NCBI RefSeq assembly: GCF_001500065.1 | Contig: NZ_LQIN01000045.1 | Span: 62,001-126,000 of the forward strand | DNA from: Mycobacterium sp. IS-3022 | Lineage (GTDB): Bacteria > Actinomycetota > Actinomycetes > Mycobacteriales > Mycobacteriaceae | Length of the DNA stretch: 64,000 nucleotides | Direction of reading: 5' to 3' | In this document: piece after piece, positions 8,034 through 16,281 of the stretch | How the letters are laid out: each line of letters begins with the position of its first letter | Position numbering within the stretch: the first letter of the stretch is position 1 | Program-made: the position numbers and the translations under genes | Notes under the pieces: generated by a model | The model's database searches: none | What the model saw: the letters and a program-made list of their open reading frames with translations, nothing else | What the model was told of the DNA's origin: nothing

Positions 8034-9350
8034 TTGTCTGTCGAAATCGCCAGTGGCACAAGCGTGCCCACCTTCGCCGACCTCGGTCTCCCGCAGGCCG
8101 TCGTCGCCACTCTTTCCGCGAACGGCATCGCGTCGCCCTTCCCGATTCAGGCGGCGACGTTGCCTGATTCGTTGGCCGGCCGTGACGTGCTCGGTCGCGG
8201 TCGCACCGGATCGGGGAAGACCTATGCGTTCCTGTTGCCGGTAGTGACGAGGCTCACTGCGAGCCCGGCCAAACGCGTTTCCGGTCGCCCGCGCGCGCTC
8301 ATCCTCGCGCCCACCCGCGAACTGGCCGCCCAGATCAGCGCATCACTCGCGCCGCTGGCAGCGGCCACCAATCTGCGGTCGGTGACGATCATCGGTGGCG
8401 TCGGACCCGGCCCCCAGATTCAAGCGCTGCGACAGGGTGTCGACATCGTGATCGCCTGCCCGGGCCGGCTGGAAGACCATGTCAAGTCAGGCCATGCCGA
8501 CTTGTCGGCGGTCGAGATCACCGTGCTCGACGAGGCGGACCACATGGCCGACCTCGGTTTCCTGCCACCGGTGAAACGACTGTTGGACAAGACTCCGCGC
8601 ACGGGGCAGCGGATGCTGTTCTCGGCGACGCTCGATGGTGGTGTCGACGTTCTCGTGAAGCGGTATCTGACCGATCCCGTTGTGCACAGCGTTGATTCGG
8701 AGCAGTCCCCGGTCGCTGCCATGGAGCATCACGTATTGCATGTCGACAAGGCGGCACGCGTCAATGTGCTGGCCGACCTGGCCGCGTCACCGGGTCGGAC
8801 CATCGTGTTCGCGCGAACGAAGCACGGTGCGAAGAACCTTGCCCGCCAGTTGAACTCACGCGGAGTCCCGGCGGTGGAGTTACACGGCAATCTGTCACAG
8901 AATGCGCGGACCCGAAACCTCACCGCCTTCTCCGACGGCACGGCCACCGTGCTGGTGGCCACGGACATCGCCGCACGCGGGATCCACGTCGACGACGTGG
9001 GGCTTGTCGTGCACGCGGACCCACCCGTCGAGCACAAGGCGTATCTGCACCGGTCGGGTCGAACGGCGCGCGCCGGTGCCGACGGCACCGTGGTGACGCT
9101 GATGCTCGATGAGCAGGTGTCGGATGTGCGGCAGCTGACCCGCAAGGCCGGGGTGAAGCCGACGATCACCCGCTTCAGCGGTTCCTCACACCCGGTACTG
9201 CACGAAATCGCACCGGGGGAACGGACTTTCGGCAGCCCGATCGTCGCCAGCCGGCCCGAGCCCGCGAGGCCACACCAGCCTGCGACGGGCAGAGGACACC
9301 AGCCCCGTCGGCGCCGGCCGGCACGGTCGAGGCGGCCGGCGAACGCCTGA
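8034..9350 (+). CDS. DEAD-box RNA helicase
   Basis: An ATP-dependent RNA unwinding protein for RNA remodelling or decay. From the TTG at 8034 the Q-motif region is FADLGLP...PFPIQ (14-39). Walker A is GRTGSGKT (56-63). PTRELA, DEAD (in VLDEADHMADLG), SAT and HRSGRTARA follow in order. The Arg/Pro-rich tail (last about 35 residues) is a typical RNA-binding extension. The TTG is preferred over an ATG at 7950 because GGAG lies 7 bases before it and the upstream part is not helicase-like. About 438 residues. A hairpin at 9391 may end the transcript. Confidence 0.92.
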   Translation: MSVEIASGTSVPTFADLGLPQAVVATLSANGIASPFPIQAATLPDSLAGRDVLGRGRTGSGKTYAFLLPVVTRLTASPAKRVSGRPRALILAPTRELAAQISASLAPLAAATNLRSVTIIGGVGPGPQIQALRQGVDIVIACPGRLEDHVKSGHADLSAVEITVLDEADHMADLGFLPPVKRLLDKTPRTGQRMLFSATLDGGVDVLVKRYLTDPVVHSVDSEQSPVAAMEHHVLHVDKAARVNVLADLAASPGRTIVFARTKHGAKNLARQLNSRGVPAVELHGNLSQNARTRNLTAFSDGTATVLVATDIAARGIHVDDVGLVVHADPPVEHKAYLHRSGRTARAGADGTVVTLMLDEQVSDVRQLTRKAGVKPTITRFSGSSHPVLHEIAPGERTFGSPIVASRPEPARPHQPATGRGHQPRRRRPARSRRPANA

Positions 9351-9390
9351 CAAAGGTCCGGCCTGGCCATGTTGGTTTCAGGCTCGCCGG

Positions 9391-9412
9391 CGGTCGGGTG
9401 TCCACCCGGCCG
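9391..9412. terminator. Hairpin after the helicase gene
   Basis: Arms 9391-9400 and 9403-9412 pair over 10 bp with one mismatch. It is 40 bases past the helicase stop. There is no U run, as is common for mycobacterial terminator-like stems. Confidence 0.45.
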
Positions 9413-9555
9413 AGCGGGCGCCGACACTGATGACGACAGCGTTCGGGCAGTCGTCGTCATCCAGTCGGCGCAGAGCCCGGCGTACTCCGACATTTCGGCC
9501 CTTTTGCGAGGTGTGTCCTCCCAACACCACAAGAATCGGCTGCGAAAATAGAGCC

Positions 9556-9652
9556 ATGAGGAGTCCAAAATGAGTGCTCTCTCATGAACGTTGTCTGCCA
9601 ACTCACCTGCCAACGCGAACCGTCCGGAGGTTCCCGCCAAACACCCGCTTAA
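9556..9652 (+). promoter_or_regulatory. Leader with three tiny ORFs chained by ATGA overlaps
   Basis: ATG at 9556 encodes MRSPK and its stop overlaps the ATG of MSALS at 9570 (ATGA). The stop of MSALS overlaps the ATG at 9584 (ATGA), which opens a 22-residue ORF with two cysteines (MNVVCQLTCQ...), ending at 9652. GAGGAG at 9558-9563 is well placed for the second ORF. The chain ends 49 bases before the ATG of the small CxxC gene. It may be a translation-controlled leader. Chance cannot be excluded at this size. Confidence 0.4.
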
Positions 9653-9701
9653 GCCGCACACCTGTGGGTATCCAGGTTTCACTCGCGAAGGAGATGCAGC
9701 T

Positions 9702-9947
9702 ATGAACTCTGATACTTATGGGCTGCTACCCAACACCGGAATTTGTGCGCGTCCCCCGCGGCCGCTGGCCTACCGTCGGACAACCACGGGAGCAGGGCTC
9801 GCGATGCTCCTGAGCCGCGGGCACCGACGGACTGATCGCGGCATGGTTCATTGCTGGTGTGAGCACTGCGGCACAACCCATCGCGATCGATTGGTGACGG
9901 CCGAGTGCTTCCGACTGCTCGTCAACGGTCCCGACTGGCCGGAGTAG
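9702..9947 (+). CDS. Small CxxC-motif protein, function unknown
   Basis: 81 residues from an ATG with AAGGAG about 7 bases upstream. The C-terminal half has CWCEHCGTTHRD followed by a further cysteine in TAECFRLL, so C-x-C-x2-C plus a later Cys/His could bind zinc. There is no signal peptide. The N-terminal 35 residues are low in recognisable features. I do not recognise the family. The upstream region has a chain of overlapping mini-ORFs that may regulate it. Confidence 0.65.
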   Translation: MNSDTYGLLPNTGICARPPRPLAYRRTTTGAGLAMLLSRGHRRTDRGMVHCWCEHCGTTHRDRLVTAECFRLLVNGPDWPE

Positions 9948-9987
9948 GCGCCCGAACCTGCCCGCTGTCCGGCTCGGGCGCAGAACG

Positions 9988-11463
9988 TCACTCCCCCACT
10001 TGGGGTAGTTCATCGGCGGCGATCTCACACGGCGTCCCAGAATCCGATCCGCCGGACGGTGGATCGGAAGGCGGATCCGGCGTGACCTCCAAAGGTTCCG
10101 GCGTGACCTCCAAAGGTTCCGGCGTGACCTCCAAAGGTTCCGGCGGCAGGGGTTCAGGCGGCGGCGTCGCAGCCGGCACCGGCTCCGGCGGACAACCGGG
10201 CGCGGCGGCTGGGTCGATGGCCTCCCCCGCCGCGTCGATTTCGCCTGTGGCCTCGGCCTCGTCGGGCACTTCCTCTGTTTTCTCAGCCTCAGTGGCCTCT
10301 GACTCCTCGATGTCCGGTTTCTCGCCATCATCGGGTCCGTCGATATCCGTCTCCTCGACGTCCATCGGCTCGTCAACCTCCAGGGGATCGCCGAGCGCGC
10401 CATCGCCGAACAATCCGCCTAGCATGTCGCCGAGCTGCTGGCCGAAACTCGCTATGCCACTGCCGAAGTCGGGCACTCCCCCGCCCAGCGATGGTGGCGG
10501 CGGAGCGGCCGCCGGCTGCGCCATTGCGGCATCGGTCAGTGGCGCGGCCGGAAGCGGCGCCGGCTGGTGTGGCACGGCGGCCGCCGGCATCGGCGCCGCA
10601 ACAGGCGCGGCAGCGGGCGCCGGTGCGGCGGCCGCGGGTGCCCCCCATGCCGCCGGTACGACGGGGGCCGACGCCTCGGGCATACCGCCCGAAACGGGTG
10701 CTGCGGTAACGATTCCCGCGGGTGCCGTCGTTGCGACGCCGTCATTCACCGGCGACGGCGTCCATGCCGGTCCGATTTCGCCCGGCACATCGAACGTCGC
10801 TTCGGCCTCCGAGGCGAGTTCGGCCTGCACCGCCTGGTAAGCCGCCTCCACCGCGTCGACGGCTGCCCGCATCGCCGCGAGCCACTGGCCGCCGATGACG
10901 TTGTCCACGAACGGCTTCACTTCTTGGTCCACGAGCTCGCTGGCGACCGCCCGGTCCCCGGCGCCCGTGGTGACGGTCTGCGACGCCGCCAGCCAGTCGG
11001 CGCGCCGCGCGTGCGCGCCGTCACCGACGGCCAGCACGGCCGCGACCTTGCAGTCCACGGCCCGCCAGAGCCGGTCGCGCAGATCGGCATAGGCCTGCGC
11101 CGCGGTGCGCACGGCCGCGGCCGCGAGGGCAGACGCTTCACTGTGGCGGCGCAGGAACTCCCGAGACGAGTTCGCACCAGCGCCCTGCCAGGCCGTCATG
11201 AGCCTGCCCAGCTGGTCCTCCTGGCGGGCGAGCGCGTCGCCAACCGCCGTTTCCGCCGCCCGCAGTGCAACGCAATCGGTGTCAAGCGCGGTCAAATCCA
11301 TACCTTCTTCGTTGGCATACCGGTCACGCACCTGCGCTGGGTGCGCTGTCAGATCCGGATGCTGGTAGCCGAGAGCCTGGCACGCCCGCACGTACTGCTC
11401 GATATCGGCGACACCTGGCATCCCGTCCGCCAACCGCGCGGCAACGTCGAATGTTTCGGCCAT
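9988..11463 (-). CDS. WXG-containing Ala/Pro-rich protein, possible type VII secretion substrate (Rv3439c-like)
   Basis: 491 residues. The N-terminal about 215 residues are helical, with a WXG motif (W92-Q93-G94, in LMTAWQGAGA) between two predicted helices, as in WXG100 proteins. It is followed by an Ala/Pro-rich stretch (about 240-360), a very acidic segment and three perfect PEPLEVT repeats near the C-terminus. There is no Sec signal. The next gene upstream is a small helical protein with a YxxxD tail, 2 bases away, so the two may form a substrate pair. The pair sits beside glmM, as Rv3439c-Rv3440c do in M. tuberculosis, and about 4 kb from ESX-4. Secretion is inferred, not shown. Confidence 0.75.
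   Translation of the reverse strand: MAETFDVAARLADGMPGVADIEQYVRACQALGYQHPDLTAHPAQVRDRYANEEGMDLTALDTDCVALRAAETAVGDALARQEDQLGRLMTAWQGAGANSSREFLRRHSEASALAAAAVRTAAQAYADLRDRLWRAVDCKVAAVLAVGDGAHARRADWLAASQTVTTGAGDRAVASELVDQEVKPFVDNVIGGQWLAAMRAAVDAVEAAYQAVQAELASEAEATFDVPGEIGPAWTPSPVNDGVATTAPAGIVTAAPVSGGMPEASAPVVPAAWGAPAAAAPAPAAAPVAAPMPAAAVPHQPAPLPAAPLTDAAMAQPAAAPPPPSLGGGVPDFGSGIASFGQQLGDMLGGLFGDGALGDPLEVDEPMDVEETDIDGPDDGEKPDIEESEATEAEKTEEVPDEAEATGEIDAAGEAIDPAAAPGCPPEPVPAATPPPEPLPPEPLEVTPEPLEVTPEPLEVTPDPPSDPPSGGSDSGTPCEIAADELPQVGE
10081..10143. repeat. Three perfect 21-bp tandem repeats inside the Ala/Pro-rich gene
   Basis: Units 10081-10101, 10102-10122 and 10123-10143 are identical and encode PEPLEVT three times on the minus strand. 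The repeat keeps frame and probably varies in copy number between strains by slippage. Confidence 0.9.
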
Positions 11464-11465
11464 CC

Positions 11466-11771
11466 TCAGCCCACCCTGCGTGCGGCGCGCTCATCGGCTT
11501 CGGCGTATCGGTCGGCGGAAACCCGCAGCGCTGCGGCGATCTCCGCCGCCGCCCGCGACCATCGGCGCAGTTGGTCCACGACTTCCTCGACCGCCGACCG
11601 CACCGCGTCACCATGCGCGACATACGACCGGCCCGCGCTAGCGCCGTCAAACACCAAGTCGCTCAAATGCGTCCGCACAGCCCCGTCGACGAGGTCGACG
11701 ACAACCTCATACTGATCCGCGATGCTCAACAGCGCGGCGACGTCGACGCGGGACGCGTCCCTTGCTCCCAT
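11466..11771 (-). CDS. Small helical protein with YxxxD tail, possible type VII secretion partner (Rv3440c-like)
   Basis: 101 residues, predicted as two helices around a loop (FDGASAGRSYVAHGD) in the place where WXG proteins turn. The C-terminus has Y89-A-E-A-D93, which fits the YxxxD/E type VII export signal just after the second helix. No Sec signal or membrane segment. It is 2 bases upstream of the WXG-containing gene on the same strand. It resembles the EspC/ESX-secretion-associated family in size and layout. The start could also be a few codons downstream. Confidence 0.72.
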   Translation of the reverse strand: MGARDASRVDVAALLSIADQYEVVVDLVDGAVRTHLSDLVFDGASAGRSYVAHGDAVRSAVEEVVDQLRRWSRAAAEIAAALRVSADRYAEADERAARRVG

Positions 11772-11810
11772 GTAAAGGTTGGACGCGCAGGGACGCTCGC
11801 GGGTTCCCCT

Positions 11811-13148
11811 CTAGTGTTGAGCGCTGACCTGCTCGGCGACCCGCACCGCCAGTTGCCGCGCGGTGTCTTCGTCGGCCGCCTCGACCATCACGCGCACGAC
11901 CTGCTCGGTTCCGGACGGGCGCAACAGGATTCGGCCAGTGTCGCCGAGTTGCGCTTCCACCTCGGCGACCGCGGTGCGCACCGACGGAGCGTCGGCCACG
12001 GTCGCCTTGTCCGCGACCTTGACGTTGATCAGAACCTGAGGCAGGGTCCGCATCGGCTCAGCGAGCGCGGCGAGCGGAGTGCGGGTCTGCGCCATTCGCG
12101 ACATCAGCCGCAGGCCGGTGACGATGCCGTCGCCCGTCGTACCCAATGCGGGCATGACGATGTGCCCGGATTGTTCGCCGCCGAGCGCGTACGCCCCGGC
12201 GCGCAGTTCCTCCAGGACGTAACGGTCGCCGACGCTGGTGGTGCGGACCTCGACCCCGGCCGCCCGCATGGCCAGATGCAGCCCGAGGTTGCTCATCACC
12301 GTCGCCACCAACGTGTTCGACGTCAGTTCGCCGCTCTCCTGCATGGCGAGGGCGAGGATCACCATGATCGCGTCGCCGTCGATCACCCGGCCGTGCGCGT
12401 CGACGGCAAGGCACCGGTCGGCATCGCCGTCGTGCGCGAGGCCCAAATCGGCACCGTAAGACACGACCGCGGACCTCAGCGTCTCCATATGGGTCGAGCC
12501 GCAGCGGTCATTGATGTTCAAGCCGTCGGGCGCTGCGTTGATCGTGATGACGTTGGCGCCCGCGGCGCGGTAGGCGTGCGGCGCGGCGGCCGAAGCGGCG
12601 CCGTTGGCGCAGTCGACAACGACCGTGAGCTGGTCCAACCTGGTGGTGACGGCCTTGCTGACGTGCCGCAGATAGCGGTCCAAGGCATCCTCGGCATCGA
12701 CCACGCGGCCGATTCCCGCGCCGATGGGCCGGTTCACGGGGCCCTGGGTGACCAGTTCTTCGATCCGGTCCTCGGTGGCGTCGTCGAGCTTGTGCCCGCC
12801 CGGACCGAAGATCTTGATGCCGTTGTCGGGCATCGGATTGTGCGAGGCGCTGATCATCACGCCGAAGTCGGCGTCGTAGGCGCTGGTCAGGTAGGCGACC
12901 GCCGGCGTCGGCAGTATCCCGACGCGCAATGCGTCCACACCCTCGCTGGTCAGTCCCGCGATGACGGCCGCTTCGAGCATTTCTCCGCTGGCCCGCGGGT
13001 CACGCCCGACGACGGCCACTCGCCTCGCGTGCCCGCCGGAGCTGGCCAACCGGCGCGCCGCCGCGGAGCCGAGCCCCAGCGCCAGCTCAGCGGTCAGGTC
13101 CTGGTTGGCGACGCCGCGCACTCCGTCGGTGCCGAACAGTCGAGGCAT
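11811..13148 (-). CDS. glmM: Phosphoglucosamine mutase
   Basis: Converts glucosamine-6-phosphate to glucosamine-1-phosphate, the step after GlmS in UDP-GlcNAc synthesis. 445 residues, full length (mrsA/Rv3441c type). The catalytic phosphoserine is S102 in [12 protein letters not shown], the metal loop is HDGDADRC, and the C-terminal phosphate loop is RPSGTEQ. The ATG at 13148 gives the family start [15 protein letters not shown] with GAGAAG upstream; the longer reading from 13202 adds unconserved residues. It is separated from rpsI-rplM by a secreted-protein gene that M. tuberculosis lacks at this position. Confidence 0.95.
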   Translation of the reverse strand: MPRLFGTDGVRGVANQDLTAELALGLGSAAARRLASSGGHARRVAVVGRDPRASGEMLEAAVIAGLTSEGVDALRVGILPTPAVAYLTSAYDADFGVMISASHNPMPDNGIKIFGPGGHKLDDATEDRIEELVTQGPVNRPIGAGIGRVVDAEDALDRYLRHVSKAVTTRLDQLTVVVDCANGAASAAAPHAYRAAGANVITINAAPDGLNINDRCGSTHMETLRSAVVSYGADLGLAHDGDADRCLAVDAHGRVIDGDAIMVILALAMQESGELTSNTLVATVMSNLGLHLAMRAAGVEVRTTSVGDRYVLEELRAGAYALGGEQSGHIVMPALGTTGDGIVTGLRLMSRMAQTRTPLAALAEPMRTLPQVLINVKVADKATVADAPSVRTAVAEVEAQLGDTGRILLRPSGTEQVVRVMVEAADEDTARQLAVRVAEQVSAQH

Positions 13149-13246
13149 GCCGACAAACTTCTCATACCTGCCCGGCGAAGACACAACCGACGAGGTGATC
13201 AACCATCTCTACGTCGAACTGGTACTCGGCCGAGACCCGACAGGAA

Positions 13247-13280
13247 ACACCGCCCGCACCCCTGAGGATGCGGGCGGTGT
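13247..13280 (-). terminator. Hairpin terminator after the small secreted-protein gene
   Basis: Arms 13247-13258 and 13269-13280 are perfect 12-bp complements with a 10-base loop. It lies 10 bases past the stop of the secreted protein and before glmM on the same strand, so it probably separates the two transcripts. Confidence 0.7.
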
Positions 13281-13290
13281 GTCATCCGGT

Positions 13291-13683
13291 TCAGCGAGCC
13301 GGACCGCCCGGGGTCGGGTTACCCGGAGCCTGAGCGGGACCGCCGCCCGGCGCCTGACCCGACTGACCCGGAGTACCGGCGTTCTGCGTGAGGTTGATGG
13401 GGCCGCCCGTCACGTCGCAGACCGTCTCGGTACCACCGTCGGCGTCAACCGACTCGGCCAGCACGTTGACCGGTCCCACCTCGAGACCGCAGATCGCAGC
13501 AGCCACATTCGCGGCCACGCCCACGTTCACGTCTTCGAGGATGGTCACATCGCCCACAGCGACGTTGACCAGTCCGTCCTGCAGGTTCAGCGGCTGGGCC
13601 TGGGCCATTCCCAAGCCCGCGGTGAACAGCAGCGACCCTCCCATTACGGCGCCTGCGGACGCCCTCTTCACGATGTTGTGCAT
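13291..13683 (-). CDS. Small secreted protein, Gly/Pro-rich tail
   Basis: 130 residues with a clear Sec signal peptide (VKRASAGAVMGGSLLFTAGLGMAQA, likely cut after residue 29). The mature part has valine-rich strands (LVNVAVGDVTILEDVNVGVAANVAAAICGL), two cysteines (AAICGL and ETVCDV) that could form a disulfide, and a disordered tail rich in Gly, Pro and Gln. The ATG at 13683 follows AGGAAGGA. It has its own terminator-like hairpin and lies between glmM and rpsI. The strand pattern recalls small surface or amyloid-forming actinobacterial proteins, but I cannot assign a family. Confidence 0.8.
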   Translation of the reverse strand: MHNIVKRASAGAVMGGSLLFTAGLGMAQAQPLNLQDGLVNVAVGDVTILEDVNVGVAANVAAAICGLEVGPVNVLAESVDADGGTETVCDVTGGPINLTQNAGTPGQSGQAPGGGPAQAPGNPTPGGPAR

Positions 13684-14047
13684 GAGATATTCCTTCCTGT
13701 CAGGAAGCAGCGGATCCGGCCCCCGACGGGCAAAGCCCCGGTGGCAGGGTCTGCCTGCCCTGGCGCGAAAGGCGCCTCTGCTTCCGGGGGGCTGGGTTCC
13801 ACGATCAATCGGGAAGTCAAACCGGAATCTTGGAATACAGATTGCGCATCGTGGGTATTCTGCGACCGACTAATTAACTGAGGCGACAATTAGATCCGGT
13901 GTACGCCGCAGGTCAGAGCATCTACTCCCACATCGCGCTGTCCTGCGCAGGACGTTACTCATGGCCGGTAAATCAATCGCGGCGTCTTTTCGTTGGAAAC
14001 GAAAACCGCCGGGCATGCGGTGCACACCCGGCGGTTTCGCGGCTTGA
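13684..14047. other. Intergenic region upstream of the secreted-protein gene
   Basis: Holds the promoter region of the secreted-protein gene and, at its right end, the rpsI terminator hairpin (14003-14037). A small palindrome (CTTCCTGTCAGGAAG) overlaps the Shine-Dalgarno zone near 13694. A relatively AT-rich patch lies around 13865-13890. No coding sequence seen. Confidence 0.6.
14003..14037 (-). terminator. Rho-independent-type terminator of rplM-rpsI
   Basis: Arms 14003-14013 and 14027-14037 pair perfectly (11 bp, 13-base loop). On the minus strand the stem is followed by TTTTCGTTTCC. It starts 11 bases after the rpsI stop. Confidence 0.8.
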
Positions 14048-14521
14048 TCAGCGCTTGCTGTACTGAGGCGCCTTACGGGCCTTCTTCAGGCCGTACTTCT
14101 TGCGCTCGATGGCCCGCGGGTCGCGGGTCAGGAAGCCGGCCTTCTTCAGCGCAGGCCGGTCCTCAGGCTGGACCAGGATCAGCGCACGCGCGATGGCCAG
14201 GCGCAGCGCGCCCGCCTGACCGGACGGGCCGCCGCCGTCGAGGTGGGCGTAGATGTCGAAACTCTCCAGCCGGTCGACGGTGACCAGCGGAGCCTTGATC
14301 AGCTGCTGGTGGACCTTGTTCGGGAAGTAGTCCTCGAGGCTGCGACCGTCGAGGTCGAACTTGCCCGTGCCGGGAACCAGCCGCACCCGGACCACGGCCT
14401 CTTTGCGGCGGCCGACGGTCTGGATCGGGCGATCGATGAAGACCGGCTCGCGGGGAGCCGCTTCCACCGCGGCGTCGGTCGCGGCTTCAGTGGTGTCGAC
14501 GGTTGTCTCTGGCTGAGTCAC
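14048..14521 (-). CDS. rpsI: 30S ribosomal protein S9
   Basis: 157 residues. The conserved S9 body starts at [20 protein letters not shown] and ends with the invariant [12 protein letters not shown] tail that reaches the P-site tRNA. An acidic, Thr/Ala/Glu-rich N-terminal extension of about 30 residues precedes it, normal for mycobacteria. The GTG at 14521 overlaps the rplM stop as GTGA, so translation is coupled. A strong terminator follows. Confidence 0.97.
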   Translation of the reverse strand: MTQPETTVDTTEAATDAAVEAAPREPVFIDRPIQTVGRRKEAVVRVRLVPGTGKFDLDGRSLEDYFPNKVHQQLIKAPLVTVDRLESFDIYAHLDGGGPSGQAGALRLAIARALILVQPEDRPALKKAGFLTRDPRAIERKKYGLKKARKAPQYSKR

Positions 14522-14961
14522 TGGGCCACCTGCTTGATTTCGTACGGAATCGGCTGCTGGGCGGTATGCGGATGATCCGGCCCGACGTAGACCCGCAGCT
14601 TCTTCTGGATCTGACGGCCCAGCTTGGTGTGCGGAATCATGCCGAGGATCGCCCTCTCGACGACCCGGTCGGCGTGCTTTTCCATCTCGTCGCCGAGCGA
14701 ACGCTTGCGCAGGCCGCCGGGATAACCCGAGTGCCGGTAGGCGAACTTCTTCTGCAGCTTGTCGCCGCCGATGGCGACCTTCTCGGCATTGATGACGATG
14801 ACGAAATCGCCACCGTCGACGTTCGGCGTGAATGTCGGCTTGTGCTTGCCCCGCAGCAGATTCGCTGCTGCGACGGCGAGCCGGCCGAGCACCACGTCGG
14901 TGGCGTCGATGACGTACCACGAACGTGTGGTGTCACCCGCCTTCGGCGTGTACGTAGGCAC
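14518..14961 (-). CDS. rplM: 50S ribosomal protein L13
   Basis: 147 residues, typical length, with the L13 signature around [29 protein letters not shown] and [11 protein letters not shown]. The GTG at 14961 ([10 protein letters not shown]) follows AAGGAAGG with good spacing. The first gene of the rplM-rpsI operon, the usual L13/S9 pair. Confidence 0.97.
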   Translation of the reverse strand: MPTYTPKAGDTTRSWYVIDATDVVLGRLAVAAANLLRGKHKPTFTPNVDGGDFVIVINAEKVAIGGDKLQKKFAYRHSGYPGGLRKRSLGDEMEKHADRVVERAILGMIPHTKLGRQIQKKLRVYVGPDHPHTAQQPIPYEIKQVAQ

Positions 14962-15281
14962 AGCGCTACCTTCCTTTTGCCCTGTCGGGTTTCGAGTCCC
15001 GGTGACCGGGTGCCGGTCAGGCGTTTGCGGAGGGGCTGATCTCGGCGACCGACGTTGACCCGAGGACCCGTGCTCACCGCACGCCAACGACGCAGCTTAC
15101 CTGCGGGCGTCGTCGCAGGTCAAAACGGTGCCTCGAGGGGCTCGTCCGATCACCGCGAGCCCGACCCGAACATAGGGAAATCCCGGATTCCTTTTCACGT
15201 CCACCGCCCTAGCGTCGTCGCGGGGGTGGCAGCAAACCGGCCGTCTCGCATTCGGAAATCCAACATCGCAATGGAGTGAAA
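14962..15281. other. Divergent intergenic region, rplM and Excalibur gene
   Basis: 320 bases with the rplM promoter/leader on the minus strand and the upstream region of the small secreted gene on the plus strand. No convincing ORF, and no clear promoter hexamer could be chosen by eye. Confidence 0.5.
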
Positions 15282-15473
15282 ATGATTCGTGGCTTGATCG
15301 TCGCCGCATTCGTCGTCGCCGCAACCGCGGCCGGTGCTGCGACCGCGTCTGCTGACGTGTACTACAAGAACTGCACCGCTGCGCGCGACGCCGGGGTGGC
15401 GCCGATCATGCAGGGTGAAGACGGTTACGCCGAGCACCTGGACCGCGACGGCGACGGGGTCGCCTGCGAGTAG
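15282..15473 (+). CDS. Secreted Excalibur-domain (calcium-binding) small protein
   Basis: 63 residues: a signal peptide (MIRGLIVAAFVVAATAAGAATASA, cut near residue 24), then a single Excalibur motif with YKNCTAARDAG and the loop DRDGDGVACE, a DxDxDG calcium-loop pattern ending at the last residue. The two cysteines are the usual disulfide pair of the motif. The ATG at 15282 is chosen over GTG at 15276 because GGAG (15273-15276) is correctly spaced for it. Its place next to ESX-4 may be coincidence. Likely exported; role unknown. Confidence 0.88.
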   Translation: MIRGLIVAAFVVAATAAGAATASADVYYKNCTAARDAGVAPIMQGEDGYAEHLDRDGDGVACE

Positions 15474-15576
15474 GCGGTATGCGCCACCGTGGCCGCTCTC
15501 CTCGACCACGGTGGCGCCAACCGTGCGATCCCGTTGGCTCCCCTCCAGTCGGGACCGCACAGGCATCTTTCCCCGG

Positions 15577-15873
15577 TCACGACCCCCAAGCATTCGCGGC
15601 GCTGCGGTCGGTCGCGGCGACGTCATCGGCGCCATCACGGACCGCATTGCCGAGGCTGACCAGAATTTCGTTCAGCGCGCCGGCCGCCTGCTCCCACCTC
15701 GCCTGCTCGACGCGATATGCGTCGGCCGCTTGGCGCGTCCACACTTCCCGAAGCGGCGCGATCTGCGCGCGCAGGTCCTCGAGCGCGCCGTTCAACCGGG
15801 CCGACGTGGCGTGGATCTCCTGCCGGACGGTGTACTCGATCTCGTCGAAGTTGTACGACAACACGTGATCCAT
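15577..15873 (-). CDS. esxT: ESX-4 WXG100-family protein EsxT
   Basis: 98 residues, matching M. tuberculosis EsxT (Rv3444c) in opening LSYNFDEIEYTVRQEIHATSARLNGAL and overall helix-turn-helix form. The turn motif reads WTR rather than WXG. The ATG at 15873 follows GAGGAG. It lies 10 bases after esxU, with which it should form the ESX-4 heterodimer exported by the EccC4 machine. It is the last gene of the minus-strand arm of the locus. Confidence 0.93.
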   Translation of the reverse strand: MDHVLSYNFDEIEYTVRQEIHATSARLNGALEDLRAQIAPLREVWTRQAADAYRVEQARWEQAAGALNEILVSLGNAVRDGADDVAATDRSAANAWGS

Positions 15874-15883
15874 CACGACTCCT

Positions 15884-16207
15884 CTACAGGTGGTTGGCCA
15901 CCGCACCGATGCGGTTCGAGTGGCTTTCGGTGGCTTCCCGGAGCGTCTGCTCGTTGAGCCGGATCGTTTCGGCGATCCGCTGCAGCGAGGCATGAAGTCT
16001 CAGCGATTCGGAGTTCCATCGCTCGACGACATCGCGGAAGCGAGTCGCCGCGACGCCGCCCCACACCGACGGCGGCACCGCGCTCATCCGCCCGATGAAC
16101 GACTGCAGCATCGCGCGGATCTCCTCGTTGCGGGCGTCGGTCTTGTTCGCGACCGCGGCCATCAGGTCGAAATCGGTGTTCAGTGAACCGCCTTGCGGTG
16201 TCGTCAT
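15884..16207 (-). CDS. esxU: ESX-4 WXG100-family protein EsxU
   Basis: 107 residues, close to Rv3445c ([24 protein letters not shown]). The WXG turn is intact as WGG in [15 protein letters not shown]. Partner of EsxT. It starts at ATG 16207, 74 bases after the Rv3446c-like gene ends, and is cotranscribed with esxT by position. Confidence 0.93.
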   Translation of the reverse strand: MTTPQGGSLNTDFDLMAAVANKTDARNEEIRAMLQSFIGRMSAVPPSVWGGVAATRFRDVVERWNSESLRLHASLQRIAETIRLNEQTLREATESHSNRIGAVANHL

Positions 16208-16281
16208 GCGCGTCCTTCCGTTTCCTCACTTCGGTTCTGATTGGTACGACGCATCCGGTGCCGGTTCGGTTCCACCGGATT

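Larger units (their letters stand above)
9351..9701. other. Gene-poor gap with a hairpin and short upstream ORFs
   Basis: Between the helicase and the small CxxC gene I find a 10-bp hairpin (9391-9412) and a chain of three tiny overlapping ORFs (9556-9652). No larger coding sequence is convincing on either strand. Confidence 0.6.

Noticed and set aside
10081-10143. CRISPR-like spaced repeat
   Set aside because: The repeats are directly adjacent with no spacers and lie in a coding frame.
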